64,000 nucleotides of DNA from Glycocaulis alkaliphilus (GCF_004000605.1 NZ_CP018911.1:434001-498000), one strand, 5' to 3'. Counted from the first letter of the stretch, positions 1-9,824 are shown. A program made the numbers and translations. The notes: generated by a model from the letters alone, not told the origin.

Positions 1-602
1 GTGCCGTCCCACGCGCTCTCGCCCAGAATGCCCATCGGCCGGAAGACATCGAGGCCGGTAATGACATAGGGCCGTGTGCCCGCCTCGCTGAACACGCTCT
101 TCCGGTCGCCATCGCGTGACAGACGGTCAGACAGGGCGAGGCGTTCCTGCAGCTCAGAGCCATGCTCCAGCGCGTGCAGGAACTCGGTGCCGGTCTGGAA
201 GCTGTTGCCAAACCCCTTGATCAGCCGCCCCAGCGCCGAGCGGCCCATCACCGCCAGCGGTGAGCCGAAATTGGCCGGGGCCAGCATGACGAGATTATCA
301 ACCGGCGCGCCGCCGCCCGCATGCTCGAAGGCGAGCCATTGGCGTACGACCAGCGCGCCGGTGGAGTGGGTGATGACATGGAAGCGCGGCCCCAGCCTGC
401 CATCGGCCTGCATCTCGGCGACAAGCTGACCGAGCCGCCGCGCGCTATCGGCCAGATGCACCTCGTCGGCCATTGACGGGTAGCCGCCCAGCCAGACATG
501 CTCCACGGCGAAGCCCTGTCCGCCGAGAAATCCGGCAAGTTTGCCCATCGATGTATCGCGGGCGCTCCAGCCGTGAACAGTGAGCACGTGACGGGTTGGC
601 AT
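1..602 (-). CDS. Alpha/beta hydrolase (lipase/PGAP1-like), C-terminus outside window
   Basis: The open frame runs from an ATG at 602 to the window edge, so about 200 residues are visible and the C-terminus is missing. The N-terminus MPTRHVLTVHGW is a typical first beta strand and oxyanion-loop region (VHGW). A nucleophile elbow of the form THSTG follows near residue 79, a variant of GxSxG. The stretch VMLAPANFGSP resembles lipases and PGAP1-like hydrolases that act on esters. No signal peptide is seen, so the enzyme is probably cytoplasmic. The catalytic Asp and His are not visible, and the substrate cannot be inferred. Confidence 0.75.
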   Translation of the reverse strand, partial: MPTRHVLTVHGWSARDTSMGKLAGFLGGQGFAVEHVWLGGYPSMADEVHLADSARRLGQLVAEMQADGRLGPRFHVITHSTGALVVRQWLAFEHAGGGAPVDNLVMLAPANFGSPLAVMGRSALGRLIKGFGNSFQTGTEFLHALEHGSELQERLALSDRLSRDGDRKSVFSEAGTRPYVITGLDVFRPMGILGESAWDG

Positions 603-670
603 GGCGGGTCTCCGGTAAGGTGAACCCGCCCATACTATGCCTGAAAACACCCCCTGCGGACAGATTTCCG

Positions 671-1915
671 CTAGCCGGGGGCGTCCGTTTCGGCCTCGCC
701 TACGCCAAACAACTGACCGCGCTCGGTAATTGCGACCATCACCAGCGCGGCAACGCCAAGCCCTGCCATGCCCGCCAGCAGGGGAAAGACTGAGTCGTTG
801 AAAGACTGGCCGATGAGAGAGCCAAGGATCGCCCCGCCGATTGCCGTCACTGATCCGTAGAGCGCGGAGGTGGTGCCTGCGCGCTTGCCTGCAGGCTCGA
901 GGACAAGGGCTGAGAAATTGGCCCCCATCATGCCGAACAGCATCATGCCCAGCGTCAGGAGCGGGTAGAACAGCCAGAAGGGCGGCTCGGATACCAGCGC
1001 GTAGAGCGCATGCCCGCCATTGATGACGATGAAGACGATAATGGCCCAGTGGGAAATCCGGCGCATGCCATAGCGCTGCACGATGCGCGCATTGATGATG
1101 TTGGCTATCGCCAGACCCGCCGCGATGCCGGCAAAGGCCAGCGCGAACCACACCTCCAGCCCATAAAGCTCGCCCATCACCTGTTCGGCGGTCGCGATGA
1201 AGGCAAACAGTCCGCCAAAGATGAAGGCGGCGGCCATCATGTAGCCGAGCGTGATGCGGTTGCTTGCCGCCAGCCAGTAATTCTTTGCCGCTGACCCGAT
1301 CCGTACCGGGATGCGGTTGTCGATGCTGAGGGTTTCAGGCAGGCGCACCAGCATCCAGCCCCACAGCAGCGCGCCGCCCGCCAGCAGGGCGGCAAAAATC
1401 CATTCCCAGCTGGCAACGAGCAGGATGGCCTGGCCCAGACCCGGCGCGAGAATGGGCGCGGCCATGAAGAAGGTCATGGCGATGGAGATGATCTGCGCCA
1501 TCTTGCGCCCTGACACGAGGTCGCGCACGACGGCCGTGGCGATCACGCGCGTGCCGGCTGCCGCGGCGCCCTGCAGCGCGCGCGCGGCCAGCATCCAGCC
1601 AAAATCGGGTGCGGCCAGACATAGCAGCGTCGCCAGCGAGTACGCGCCCAGCGAGATCAGCAATACCGTGCGCCGGCCCAGCGCATCGGCCAGCGGTCCG
1701 TAGAAAATCTGCGCAATCCCGAAGCCGAGCACATAGGAGGTGATGACCAGCTGGCGTTCATTGCCCAGCGCATCAAAGGCCCGGCCAATATCGGGCAGGG
1801 CGGGCAGCATGATGTCGATGGAGAGCGCATTGAGCGCCATCAGCGCGCTCGTCATCGCGATCAGCTCGGTCATGCCAAGCGTCGGGCGCTTCGGATCGGG
1901 AGAGGTGAGGGCCAC
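671..1915 (-). CDS. MFS multidrug transporter, Bcr/CflA family
   Basis: This is an inner-membrane major facilitator protein of about 414 residues, expected to have 12 helices and to export drugs by proton antiport. The first helix contains ALNALSIDIMLPALPDIG, typical of Bcr/CflA proteins. MFS motif A is visible as YGPLADALGRR between helices 2 and 3. An open frame continues to 2152, but that extension is Arg-rich, overlaps the neighbouring reductase and resembles no family member. I therefore chose the GTG at 1915, and the ATG at 1873 is the alternative. No strong ribosome-binding site distinguishes the two. Chloramphenicol or bicyclomycin resistance is known for relatives; the substrate here is unknown. 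Confidence 0.85.
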   Translation of the reverse strand: MALTSPDPKRPTLGMTELIAMTSALMALNALSIDIMLPALPDIGRAFDALGNERQLVITSYVLGFGIAQIFYGPLADALGRRTVLLISLGAYSLATLLCLAAPDFGWMLAARALQGAAAAGTRVIATAVVRDLVSGRKMAQIISIAMTFFMAAPILAPGLGQAILLVASWEWIFAALLAGGALLWGWMLVRLPETLSIDNRIPVRIGSAAKNYWLAASNRITLGYMMAAAFIFGGLFAFIATAEQVMGELYGLEVWFALAFAGIAAGLAIANIINARIVQRYGMRRISHWAIIVFIVINGGHALYALVSEPPFWLFYPLLTLGMMLFGMMGANFSALVLEPAGKRAGTTSALYGSVTAIGGAILGSLIGQSFNDSVFPLLAGMAGLGVAALVMVAITERGQLFGVGEAETDAPG

Positions 1916-2004
1916 GGCAGGATGTCCAGAACAGGAAGGACGCAAAAACCTTCCACGTCCTGAAGCCTCTCTAGTTAGGCGGTGCGGACAGTTCCGTCGA
2001 GCGT

Positions 2005-2769
2005 CTAGCTGCCAAGCGCGCCGAACACGTCGCGCGTCAGGCGCGGGTCGAAATGCTGCCCGCCATCCACGCACACGATCTGCCCCGACACCGAGGGCGT
2101 GGCGAGGAACCAGCGCAGCGTGCGCACCAGATCCTCCGGCGTCGGTCCGCATTGCAGCGGGTTGTCGTCATGCAGCCGCTCGAACGTGGCCTCGTCATGA
2201 TAGGGACTCGGCAGGGTCAGGCCGGGCGCTACCGCGTTGACACGGATACGCGGCGCGAGGGCGCGCGCCAGCATCTCCGTCATGGCTTTCAGGGCCGCCT
2301 TGGAGATGGTGTAGGAGTAGAAGTCCGCGTTGATGTTGAAAAGCTTGTAGTCGAGCAGGTTGAAGATCATCGCGCCTTCCGGGGCCTGCGCGGCGAAGGC
2401 CTTTGACAGGAGTACAGGCGCGAGCGTGTTGGCCTCCATATGCGCGCGGAAGCTCTGCGCGCTCACGCTCTCCACGCTGTCATCTTCAAAGATCGAGGCG
2501 GAGTTCACCAGCAGGCTGACCGGCCCCATGGCTTTGGCGGCCTCCTCCATCAGCGTTTCGGCATTGGCACCATCGGAGAAGTCGGCGGCGAATACGCCAG
2601 CCTTTACGCCTTTGCCCTCAAGCGTCTGCGCCAGCGCTTCGGCTTCATCGCGCGAGCGGTTGCAATGGATGGCAATGTCATAGCCGTCCTTGGCCAGCGC
2701 CTCGCAGAATGCGCGCCCTATACGCTTGGCCCCGCCGGTTATCAGCGCCGTCCCTTTGCTCTGTGCCAT
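2005..2769 (-). CDS. SDR oxidoreductase, FolM-like pteridine reductase
   Basis: This is a 254-residue short-chain dehydrogenase. It has the NAD(P)-binding motif TGGAKRIG near the N-terminus, an NSAS segment and the catalytic pair Tyr153-xxx-Lys157 (YTISK). The TGxxKRIG form and the C-terminal VDGGQHF resemble FolM and PTR1 pteridine reductases, which reduce dihydromonapterin or dihydrofolate. A QueD-like protein and folB lie divergently next door, which supports a pterin role. The start is the ATG at 2769, preceded at good distance by AGGAG. An upstream ATG at 2784 lacks such a site. Assignment to FolM rather than a general SDR is an inference. Confidence 0.75.
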   Translation of the reverse strand: MAQSKGTALITGGAKRIGRAFCEALAKDGYDIAIHCNRSRDEAEALAQTLEGKGVKAGVFAADFSDGANAETLMEEAAKAMGPVSLLVNSASIFEDDSVESVSAQSFRAHMEANTLAPVLLSKAFAAQAPEGAMIFNLLDYKLFNINADFYSYTISKAALKAMTEMLARALAPRIRVNAVAPGLTLPSPYHDEATFERLHDDNPLQCGPTPEDLVRTLRWFLATPSVSGQIVCVDGGQHFDPRLTRDVFGALGS

Positions 2770-2879
2770 GTCATGCTCCTGCATCTGGGACGAAACTAAA
2801 CCTTGCGCGCGTGGTTGAAAGCCCCGACCTGCGGGCAGGGCTTACCTTGCACCGCCCTTCGCAGTATAGAGCGCGCGCC

Positions 2880-3227
2880 ATGATGCTGATTTCTGCCCAG
2901 GTGAATATCGAAGCCGCGCACTTCACCCCGATCGGGGATGAGGACGATACGCGCCGCCAGATTCACGGTCATTCCTATCTGGTGCGCGCCTGGGTGCAGG
3001 CCGAGCCGGGCGTGGAAGATCTTGACCGGCTGCGTGAAGACCTGTTCTCCGCGGCGCTGCCACTGGACCATGCGCTTCTCAACGAGGTGGAGGGACTGGC
3101 CGGTCCATCGATGGAAGCGATTGCCGATTTTGTGGCGCAGCGCCTCGCTCCGCTTTGGCCCGGACTGAGAAAAGTTTCGGTTGCCCGGCCCACTCTCGGT
3201 TATGAAGTGGTACGAGAGCTCGCCTGA
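2880..3227 (+). CDS. QueD/PTPS-family protein lacking the canonical catalytic Cys
   Basis: This 115-residue protein has the T-fold 6-pyruvoyl/6-carboxytetrahydropterin synthase signature. The zinc ligands His14 (in EAAHF) and His29/His31 (in HGH) are present, as is the LDHALLNE motif with Asp63-His64. In E. coli QueD the catalytic Cys lies four residues before the first His of HGH; here that residue is Arg25. The C-terminal segment, which usually carries an active-site Glu, reads ARPTLGYEV. It is close to folB and divergent from a FolM-like reductase. It may act on dihydroneopterin triphosphate in a folate or monapterin branch rather than in queuosine synthesis. The function is uncertain. Two adjacent ATGs (2880, 2883) could each be the start. 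Confidence 0.75.
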   Translation: MMLISAQVNIEAAHFTPIGDEDDTRRQIHGHSYLVRAWVQAEPGVEDLDRLREDLFSAALPLDHALLNEVEGLAGPSMEAIADFVAQRLAPLWPGLRKVSVARPTLGYEVVRELA

Positions 3228-3267
3228 GCTGAAAGCTCGCATTTCGCCGCCAAACAGGATTTCCGGC

Positions 3268-3687
3268 ATGAAACTGACGCCTGCCAACGCTGATGCAGCC
3301 CTTGCTGCACGCGCAGAGCCTGCCGCGAGCGGGGAGCGTCTGAGCGTGCGCGTGGAAGGCCTGCGTCTGGACGCGGAAGTGGGCGTCTATGCCAGCGAGC
3401 ACGGCCGCAAGCAGCCGATCACCGTCAGCCTTGAGGCCGAAGTGGCCAGTGAGGCTGCGCATCCCGGCGCCGATCTGGGCCATGCGGTGAATTATGCCGC
3501 GCTGGCAGAAACCGTGCGCCAGGTGGTGGGCCGCCAGCATCACGAATTGCTCGAAGATCTGGCGCAGGCATTGGCCGATACCATGTTTGCCGAACCGCGC
3601 ATTGTGCGTATCGCCCTTAGAATCGACAAGCTGACCGCGCTCGATGATGCCGCTTCTGTCGGCGTCAGCTATGAGCGCTGGCGCTGA
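3268..3687 (+). CDS. folB: Dihydroneopterin aldolase
   Basis: FolB cleaves 7,8-dihydroneopterin to 6-hydroxymethyl-dihydropterin and glycolaldehyde in cytoplasmic folate synthesis. The 139-residue protein has the FolB core: [16 protein letters not shown], a VNYAAL segment, HHELLEDLA and the conserved RIDKLTAL near the C-terminus, whose Lys is the catalytic residue of the family. The start at 3268 is supported by AGGA about ten bases upstream. Forty bases separate it from the QueD-like gene, and uvrC follows about 30 bases downstream, so these genes probably share a transcript. The first 22 or so residues are a low-similarity extension. Confidence 0.88.
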   Translation: MKLTPANADAALAARAEPAASGERLSVRVEGLRLDAEVGVYASEHGRKQPITVSLEAEVASEAAHPGADLGHAVNYAALAETVRQVVGRQHHELLEDLAQALADTMFAEPRIVRIALRIDKLTALDDAASVGVSYERWR

Positions 3688-3718
3688 CGCCACGCGCAAG
3701 ACGGCCTATCTTTCCCTC

Positions 3719-5632
3719 ATGGCCCGCGCACAGAAGCCCCGGACACCGCCTGCAGACACGCCTGACGCGCCTGGCCGCGCCAGCGAGGCGTCTGCGCGTT
3801 CCGGGCCGGAGGTGATTGCCGACTACGTCAAGCGCCTGCCGATGAAGCCCGGCGTCTACCGCATGTATGGCGCGGACGGCGAGGTGCTCTATGTGGGCAA
3901 GGCCCGCCAGCTGAAATCGCGCGTGTCGAACTACGCCAAGTCCGGCGGGCACAATAACCGCATAGCGCTGATGATCGCGCTGACGGCCAGCATGGAATTT
4001 GTCGTCACAGCGACCGAGACCGAGGCTCTGCTGCTGGAAGCCAATCTCATCAAGCGGCTGAAGCCCCGCTTCAACATCATCCTTCGCGACGACAAATCCT
4101 TCCCCTACATCCTCATCCGCACTGATCATGCATCGGCCCAGCTGACCAAGCATCGCGGTGCGCGCAAGATGAAGGGCGATTATTTCGGCCCCTTCGCCTC
4201 TGCCGGGGCGGTCAATCACACGCTCAACACGCTGCAAAAAGCGTTCCTGTTGCGCACCTGCACCGACAGCGTGTTCGAGGCGCGTTCGCGCCCCTGCATG
4301 CTCTACCAGATCAAGCGCTGCGCCGGCCCTTGCGTCGATCTGATCGCGCCGGAACGCTATGAGGAGCTGGTGGGCGAGGCGCGCGAGTTTCTGCGCGGCC
4401 GTTCGGGTGCGTTACGTGAACGCTTGCAGGCCGAGATGGAAGAGGCTGCAGAGGCGCTGGACTTTGAGCGCGCCGCGCGCCTGCGCGACCGGCTGCGCGC
4501 GATCGCCGCCGTTACCACCAGCCAGGGCATCAACCCGGAGGGCATCGAGGAAGCCGATGTCATCGCCGTCCATCAGGAGGGCAGCAAAAGCTGTGTGCAG
4601 GTCTTCTTCTTCCGGGCGGGCCAGAACTGGGGCAACCGCGCCTTCTATCCGCGCCATGATGCCGAGGCGGGGCCTGAAGACGTGCTGGGCGCTTTCATCG
4701 CGCAATTTTACGAGGATAAGCCTGCGCCAGCCTTGCTGCTGGTGTCCCATGAACCCGAACAGGGAGAGTTGCTGGCCGACGCTCTGTCTTTAAGGGCGGG
4801 GCACGCGGTTGAAATACGCAAGCCCCGGCGGGGCACCAAAACCCAGCTGGTCGATCAGGCGATGACGAATGCGCGCGAGGCGCTGGGGCGCACGCTGGCG
4901 GAGTCCAAAAGTCAGGCCCAGCTTCTGGACGGCGTGGCGCGTGTCTTTTCGCTCGAAACCCGGCCCGATCGGATCGAGGTCTACGACAACTCCCACATTC
5001 AGGGCTCCAATGCGCTCGGCGCGATGATCGTGGCAGGGCCGGAGGGGCTGGAGAAATCCCAGTACCGCCGCTTCAACATGAAGGGCGGGGATGCGGCCAC
5101 CAACGATGATTTTGCCATGATGGCCGCCATGTTGCGGCGGCGCTTCTCCCGGCTGGCAAAAGAGCGCGAAGAGGGCGCGCCGGTGCCGGGCCTTGTTCTG
5201 ATAGATGGCGGCAAGGGCCAGCTCTCCGCCGCGATGGCCGTGATGGAAGAGCTGGGCATGAGCGACATCCCGCTCGCCGCTGTCGCCAAGGGACCGGACA
5301 GGAATGCGGGCCGCGAAGATTTCTACATGCCGGGCAGGGCGCCCTTCCGTCTGCCAGCCAATGATCCGGTGCTCTACTATCTGCAACGCCTGCGCGACGA
5401 GGCGCACCGCTTTGCGATCACTGGCCACCGCGCTGCGCGCAGCCGGGCGATCAAGGACAATCCGCTCAACGACATTGCCGGGATCGGTGCCTCGCGCCGT
5501 GCCGCGCTTCTGAAGCATTTCGGGTCGGCAAGGGCGGTTTCACGGGCGAACCTTGCCGATCTTGAGGCTGTCGAAGGCGTTTCAAAAGCGCTCGCCCGCA
5601 AGATCTACGACCATTTTCACGAGCAGGGTTAG
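3719..5632 (+). CDS. uvrC: Excinuclease ABC subunit C
   Basis: UvrC makes both incisions flanking a DNA lesion after UvrA and UvrB have loaded. The domain order is complete: an N-terminal GIY-YIG nuclease ([19 protein letters not shown]), a UVR motif for UvrB contact ([18 protein letters not shown]), the UvrC RNase H-like endonuclease domain ([19 protein letters not shown]), and C-terminal helix-hairpin-helix repeats. The length of about 637 residues matches the family. The start is uncertain: the ATG at 3719 avoids overlap with folB, while an ATG at 3671 in the same frame would overlap it. The order folB-uvrC-pgsA occurs in related alphaproteobacteria. Confidence 0.95.
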   Translation: MARAQKPRTPPADTPDAPGRASEASARSGPEVIADYVKRLPMKPGVYRMYGADGEVLYVGKARQLKSRVSNYAKSGGHNNRIALMIALTASMEFVVTATETEALLLEANLIKRLKPRFNIILRDDKSFPYILIRTDHASAQLTKHRGARKMKGDYFGPFASAGAVNHTLNTLQKAFLLRTCTDSVFEARSRPCMLYQIKRCAGPCVDLIAPERYEELVGEAREFLRGRSGALRERLQAEMEEAAEALDFERAARLRDRLRAIAAVTTSQGINPEGIEEADVIAVHQEGSKSCVQVFFFRAGQNWGNRAFYPRHDAEAGPEDVLGAFIAQFYEDKPAPALLLVSHEPEQGELLADALSLRAGHAVEIRKPRRGTKTQLVDQAMTNAREALGRTLAESKSQAQLLDGVARVFSLETRPDRIEVYDNSHIQGSNALGAMIVAGPEGLEKSQYRRFNMKGGDAATNDDFAMMAAMLRRRFSRLAKEREEGAPVPGLVLIDGGKGQLSAAMAVMEELGMSDIPLAAVAKGPDRNAGREDFYMPGRAPFRLPANDPVLYYLQRLRDEAHRFAITGHRAARSRAIKDNPLNDIAGIGASRRAALLKHFGSARAVSRANLADLEAVEGVSKALARKIYDHFHEQG

Positions 5633-5642
5633 GAGACAGGCC

Positions 5643-6233
5643 ATGCTGCGCCATATCCCCAATCTGATCACCGTGCTGCGCGGCGTTGGCGGCATTGCCG
5701 GCGCCTGGCTGCTCCTGCAAAGCGCAGGCGCGGCGCTGGAGGAGACGGCGGTTTTCTATGCGGTCCTCTCCGGGCTGATCTTCCTGGTGGCAGCCCTTAC
5801 GGACTGGCTGGATGGCTGGCTGGCGCGGCGTTTCAGCGCAACCAGCTCACTGGGCGCCCTGCTTGATCCCATAGCCGACAAGGTGCTGACCGGCGCCTAT
5901 CTGGTGGCCTACACTTTTATCGCCGGAGGCAATCCGGCGCTGGCTGTTCCGGTCGGTATCATCCTGCTGCGCGACATCATCGTCACGGGGCTGCGTCTGG
6001 CGGGGCCGCCGCGCGCCGGGGGCGCCTATACGGTTACCAGTGATGCCAAGGCCAAGACGGCCCTGACCATGATTGTAGTCGCGCTACCCTTCATGCTTGT
6101 GGCGGCCGGTTTCACGGAGGTAAGAGACTGGTTCTACATCTGGGTTGGCGGGGTCTGGCTATGCGCGGCACTTACCGTCTGGAGTGCGATACCCTATTTG
6201 CGCACAGCGCTAAAGAATGGCAATCAAAGGTAG
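5643..6233 (+). CDS. pgsA: CDP-diacylglycerol-glycerol-3-phosphate 3-phosphatidyltransferase
   Basis: This is an inner-membrane enzyme that makes phosphatidylglycerol phosphate from CDP-diacylglycerol and glycerol-3-phosphate. The CDP-alcohol phosphotransferase signature is complete: DWLDGWLARR, then GALLDPIADK, giving the DxxDGxxAR-x8-GxxxDxxxD pattern. The protein has 196 residues and several hydrophobic segments, as usual for PgsA. The start at 5643 is preceded by AGGAGA. It lies ten bases after uvrC, so the two are probably co-transcribed. Confidence 0.93.
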   Translation: MLRHIPNLITVLRGVGGIAGAWLLLQSAGAALEETAVFYAVLSGLIFLVAALTDWLDGWLARRFSATSSLGALLDPIADKVLTGAYLVAYTFIAGGNPALAVPVGIILLRDIIVTGLRLAGPPRAGGAYTVTSDAKAKTALTMIVVALPFMLVAAGFTEVRDWFYIWVGGVWLCAALTVWSAIPYLRTALKNGNQR

Positions 6234-6327
6234 CATTTCAGCGATATGCATCTGAAACTCTTCATTAACCGCATCGTGAGAACGGTGATGTGCATATGCT
6301 TATGCGCGCGGACAAGGAGCCGCTTCG

Positions 6328-7683
6328 ATGACCGACTCACAACTTTCCGAGCGTTTTGATTTTCTCAGCTTCACCGAGTCGGACCGTGCGCGTCTGCGCA
6401 GCCTGAAGCCGCTTGTCGCGGCCGAGCTGCCGGCGATTCTCGACCAGTTCTATCTCGACATTTCCAAGCACCCCGAAGTCGATGCGATGTTCAAGAGCGC
6501 GGAGATGCGCAGCCATGCCCGCCAGAAGCAGCTTGAACACTGGCTGCGCATCTGTGACGCGCAATACGGTGCCGATTATCTCCAGTCCGTTCAGCGCATT
6601 GGCGAGACCCACGCCCGGCTTGGCCTGAAACCCGCCTGGTATTTTGGCGGTTACGCCAAGATTGTCGGTGGAATGGTCAAGGCGATCATCCACAAGGCCA
6701 ATGCAAGCCGCAATTTTCTGCAGCGCTTTGGTAACGATGGCGAGCTCGCAGTAGCGCTCGACACGCTGGTCAAGGCGGCCATGCTCGATATGGATCTGTG
6801 CATGTCCACCATCGATGCCTGCGCAGCACGCGCCAAGGCTGAGGAGCGCAACGCGCTCGCGGGTGAATTTGAAAAGACGATCTCTTCCATTGTGTCATCG
6901 GTCGCGGCTGCGTCTGAAGAACTGTCAACGACGGCAAAGGCGATGGCGCAGACGGCTGAAGGGACTACCGAACGGTCCTCCAGCGTAGCGGCCGCCTCCG
7001 AGGAAGCCAGCGTATCGGCTCGCACGGTGGCTCAGGCAGCCGGCGAGCTCACCCGTGCCATTGGCGAAATATCCGAGCGTGCCAGCGAGGCTGCAGGCGC
7101 GTCGTCACAGGCGCGCGAAGAGGCGCGGCGCACTGCGGAGACTATGGCCGAGCTGTCGTCCGCCGCAGAACGTATTGGTACGATTGTCAGCCTGATCGAG
7201 ACAGTGGCCGAGCAGACCAATTTGCTGGCGCTGAACGCCACGATTGAAGCCGCCCGTGCGGGCGAAGCCGGCAAGGGGTTTGCCGTGGTGGCGAGCGAGG
7301 TAAAATCGCTCGCGGCGCAGACCGCAAATGCCACAGAAGAGATTTCCAGCCAGATCGCCAATGTCCAGTCCGTCGTCAACACGGCGGTGAAGGCGATCGA
7401 GGCTGTGTCCGGTTCGATTGAGCAGGTGACGGGCGTGTCGGCCTCCATCTCGGCGGCGGTCGAAGAGCAGAGCGCGGCCACAGCCGAAATCGAGCGCAAT
7501 ACCAACCAGTCTGCAGAAAGCTCCGGCATGGTCTCGCAGACCATCACCGAAGTGCTCTGCGGCGCTCAGGAAACCAGCAATTCTGCCGGCGCGGTGGTGA
7601 GTGCGGCCGCAGAGCTCGGCAATCAGGCCGAACGGCTGCGCGGAGATGTGTCGCGCTTCCTGGAGCGCATCCGCGCGGCGTGA
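6328..7683 (+). CDS. Globin-coupled methyl-accepting chemotaxis protein (HemAT-like)
   Basis: This 451-residue soluble chemoreceptor has no transmembrane segment or periplasmic domain. Residues 1 to about 165 form a protoglobin sensor domain; His95, in [12 protein letters not shown], is the expected proximal haem ligand by comparison with Bacillus HemAT. The remainder is an MCP signalling coiled coil whose hairpin tip reads [19 protein letters not shown], which binds CheA and CheW. The probable role is cytoplasmic sensing of oxygen or another diatomic gas for aerotaxis. No che genes lie in the window, so it must signal to an array encoded elsewhere. A GGAG sequence precedes the ATG. Confidence 0.9.
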   Translation: MTDSQLSERFDFLSFTESDRARLRSLKPLVAAELPAILDQFYLDISKHPEVDAMFKSAEMRSHARQKQLEHWLRICDAQYGADYLQSVQRIGETHARLGLKPAWYFGGYAKIVGGMVKAIIHKANASRNFLQRFGNDGELAVALDTLVKAAMLDMDLCMSTIDACAARAKAEERNALAGEFEKTISSIVSSVAAASEELSTTAKAMAQTAEGTTERSSSVAAASEEASVSARTVAQAAGELTRAIGEISERASEAAGASSQAREEARRTAETMAELSSAAERIGTIVSLIETVAEQTNLLALNATIEAARAGEAGKGFAVVASEVKSLAAQTANATEEISSQIANVQSVVNTAVKAIEAVSGSIEQVTGVSASISAAVEEQSAATAEIERNTNQSAESSGMVSQTITEVLCGAQETSNSAGAVVSAAAELGNQAERLRGDVSRFLERIRAA

Positions 7684-7778
7684 AGCGGGCTGAAATGCTG
7701 CGTAACATCCTGCCACTTTGTAGGCCGGGCAATTCGGTCCATCCTCGGCACTGACTTTGCTGACATAGCGGAGCGAGG

Positions 7779-8495
7779 ATGACCGGACTGCCGCCTGAAA
7801 CCCATATACTCGTCGTCGATGATGATGACCGTATCCGCACGCTCCTGAGCCGCTTCCTGCGTGAGCGGGGCTTTCGCGTGTCCTCCGCCCCGAATGCGGA
7901 CAAGGCATTGTCGATGTTGCGCTCGCTCGCCTTTGACCTGCTCATCCTGGATGTGATGATGCCCGGCATGGACGGATTTGAACTGACGCGTGCCGTGCGC
8001 GAGGCCCATGATTGCCCGATCCTGCTTTTGACCGCGCGCGGCGAACCCGAAGACCGGATCAAGGGCCTGTCACTGGGCGCCGACGACTATCTGGCCAAGC
8101 CTTTCGAGCCTGAGGAGCTGATCTTGCGCGTGCAGGCAATTCTGCGCCGCATGATCCCCAAGAAGCTGGGGGCAAGGCGCGTTCGCTTCGGCAGCTGGAT
8201 ATTCGAGCTGGAAACCGGCCAGCTCCTGCAGGGCGAGGCGCGTGTGCGCCTGACCGGCGGCGAGGCGGCCTTGCTGACAGCCCTTGCCCAGTCGCCCGGA
8301 GAGCCTGTCGACCGTTTCCTGCTGTCCGAGCGGGCGGCGGGCGGCGCAGGGGAGCGTGCGATTGACGTGCAGATGACGCGCCTGCGCCGCAAGATCGAGG
8401 ATGATCCGAAAAATCCTGTTTTCCTCCAGACGGTGCGCGGTGAAGGCTATAAGCTGGTGGCCGAGCCGGTATTCGAGGCCCCGGCGGGAAAGTGA
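7779..8495 (+). CDS. OmpR-family response regulator
   Basis: The 238-residue protein has an N-terminal receiver domain with acidic cluster VVDDDDR, phosphoacceptor Asp58 in LILDVMMPGMDG, the conserved Thr (LLLTARG) and Lys (LAKPF). A C-terminal winged-helix DNA-binding domain ends in EDDPKNPVFLQTVRGEGYKL. The cognate histidine kinase starts ten bases downstream. The sequence resembles alphaproteobacterial regulators such as CenR and PetR, but I cannot choose between them without a search. An upstream globin-coupled receptor makes a link to respiratory state possible, but no direct sign of this is seen. Confidence 0.88.
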   Translation: MTGLPPETHILVVDDDDRIRTLLSRFLRERGFRVSSAPNADKALSMLRSLAFDLLILDVMMPGMDGFELTRAVREAHDCPILLLTARGEPEDRIKGLSLGADDYLAKPFEPEELILRVQAILRRMIPKKLGARRVRFGSWIFELETGQLLQGEARVRLTGGEAALLTALAQSPGEPVDRFLLSERAAGGAGERAIDVQMTRLRRKIEDDPKNPVFLQTVRGEGYKLVAEPVFEAPAGK

Positions 8496-8505
8496 GCACG
8501 CGTCC

Positions 8506-9819
8506 ATGAGGCTTGCATTCAAGCGCTATCTGCCGACGAGCCTGTTCGGCCGCTCTCTGCTGATCATCGTCCTGCCGGTGGCGATCATGCAGGTGGCCGT
8601 CACCTGGTCCTTTTTCGAGGAGCACTGGCAGACAGTCACGGCGCGCCTGTCTGAAAGTGTGGCTGGTGACGTCGCACTGGTGACTGCCCTGGTCGAACGC
8701 TCCGGTCCGGAATCGGTTGATCCTATTGCCAACCTTGCCTTCGAGACCGTCGGCCTGTCGGTGGATCTGCGGGAGGGCGATGTGTTGCCGACCAGCCGGC
8801 GCACGGCCTTTTTCCGGGCGCTCGACCGCTCCTTGCGCCGGGCGTTGACCGCGCGGCTGGACAACGAGTTCTGGTTCGACACCACGCGCTATCCTGAATA
8901 TGTCGATATACGCGTGCAGGTGGATGCAGGCGTCTTGCGTTTCATTGCATCGCGAGAGCGGGCTTTCGCCACCACGGGCCATATCTTCATCTTGTGGATC
9001 GTTGGTGCCTCCACGCTTCTCAGCGCGGTATCCATCATCTTCATCCGTAATCAGGCCAAACCCATCCAGCGCCTTGCCGCCGCCGCCGAGGCGTTCGGGC
9101 GCGGGCAGGACACAGCCGGTTTCCGCCCCGCTGGCGCGCGAGAGGTGCGCCTGGCCGCGACCGCCTTCATCGATATGCGCGAACGCCTGGTGCGCTATGT
9201 CGAGCAGAGAACGGCCCTTCTGGCAGGTGTCAGCCATGATCTGCGTACGCCGCTGACGCGCCTGCGCCTGCAGCTCGCCATGATGCCGGCCGGGCCTGAT
9301 CGCGAGGCAGCGATCCAGGACATCGCCGAGATGGAAATGGCGCTCGATGAGTATCTGGCCTTTGCGCGCGGGCAGAGCGGCGAAGAAAGCGCACACACCG
9401 ATCTGGCTGAGCTCTGCCGCTCGCTGGCGGCAAAGGCCGGGCGTTCGGGCTGCGTGATTTCGCTGGACGTGCCGGATGTCCTGACCCGCGAGGTGCGTCC
9501 CGGCACTCTGAACAGAGCGGTTTCCAACCTCGTCAATAACGCCGCCGCGCACGGCAATACGGTCAGCCTGTCACTGGTCGATACCGGTGGCCGGATCGAA
9601 TTCCGCGTCGAGGATGACGGTCCGGGCATTCCGCCAGAGCTTTACGAGGAGGCCTTCCGGCCCTTCAGCCGTCTGGACCCCGCGCGTAACAGCAATACGA
9701 CAGGTGTCGGGCTGGGGCTGGCGATCGCGCGCGATGCAGCACGTGCCCATGGCGGCGATGTGTTTCTGGAGCACAGCGGGCTGGGCGGGCTGAAGGCGGT
9801 TTTGTGGATACCGGCCTAG
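8506..9819 (+). CDS. EnvZ-like sensor histidine kinase
   Basis: This is a 437-residue inner-membrane kinase with transmembrane helices at about 16-36 and 159-181, enclosing a periplasmic sensor region of roughly 120 residues. A HAMP linker follows (RNQAKPIQRLAAAAEAFGRG). The dimerisation and phosphotransfer domain carries His244 in GVSHDLRTPL, and the ATPase domain has an N-box (NRAVSNLVNNAAAHG), DDGPGIPPE and TGVGLGLAI. It should phosphorylate the OmpR-type regulator encoded just upstream. The stimulus is unknown. The start at 8506 places the first helix at a normal distance from the N-terminus. Confidence 0.88.
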   Translation: MRLAFKRYLPTSLFGRSLLIIVLPVAIMQVAVTWSFFEEHWQTVTARLSESVAGDVALVTALVERSGPESVDPIANLAFETVGLSVDLREGDVLPTSRRTAFFRALDRSLRRALTARLDNEFWFDTTRYPEYVDIRVQVDAGVLRFIASRERAFATTGHIFILWIVGASTLLSAVSIIFIRNQAKPIQRLAAAAEAFGRGQDTAGFRPAGAREVRLAATAFIDMRERLVRYVEQRTALLAGVSHDLRTPLTRLRLQLAMMPAGPDREAAIQDIAEMEMALDEYLAFARGQSGEESAHTDLAELCRSLAAKAGRSGCVISLDVPDVLTREVRPGTLNRAVSNLVNNAAAHGNTVSLSLVDTGGRIEFRVEDDGPGIPPELYEEAFRPFSRLDPARNSNTTGVGLGLAIARDAARAHGGDVFLEHSGLGGLKAVLWIPA

Positions 9820-9824
9820 CGGCC

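Noticed and set aside
1916-2152. Upstream extension of the MFS transporter frame
   Set aside because: It overlaps the SDR gene, is Arg-rich and gives an N-terminus unlike any Bcr/CflA protein.
6269-6280. TTAACCGC upstream of the globin-coupled receptor as a CtrA site
   Set aside because: It matches only part of the consensus and has no second half-site at the expected spacing.
8059-9552. A 497-codon antisense frame over the response regulator and kinase
   Set aside because: It mirrors two clear genes and has no recognisable domain.
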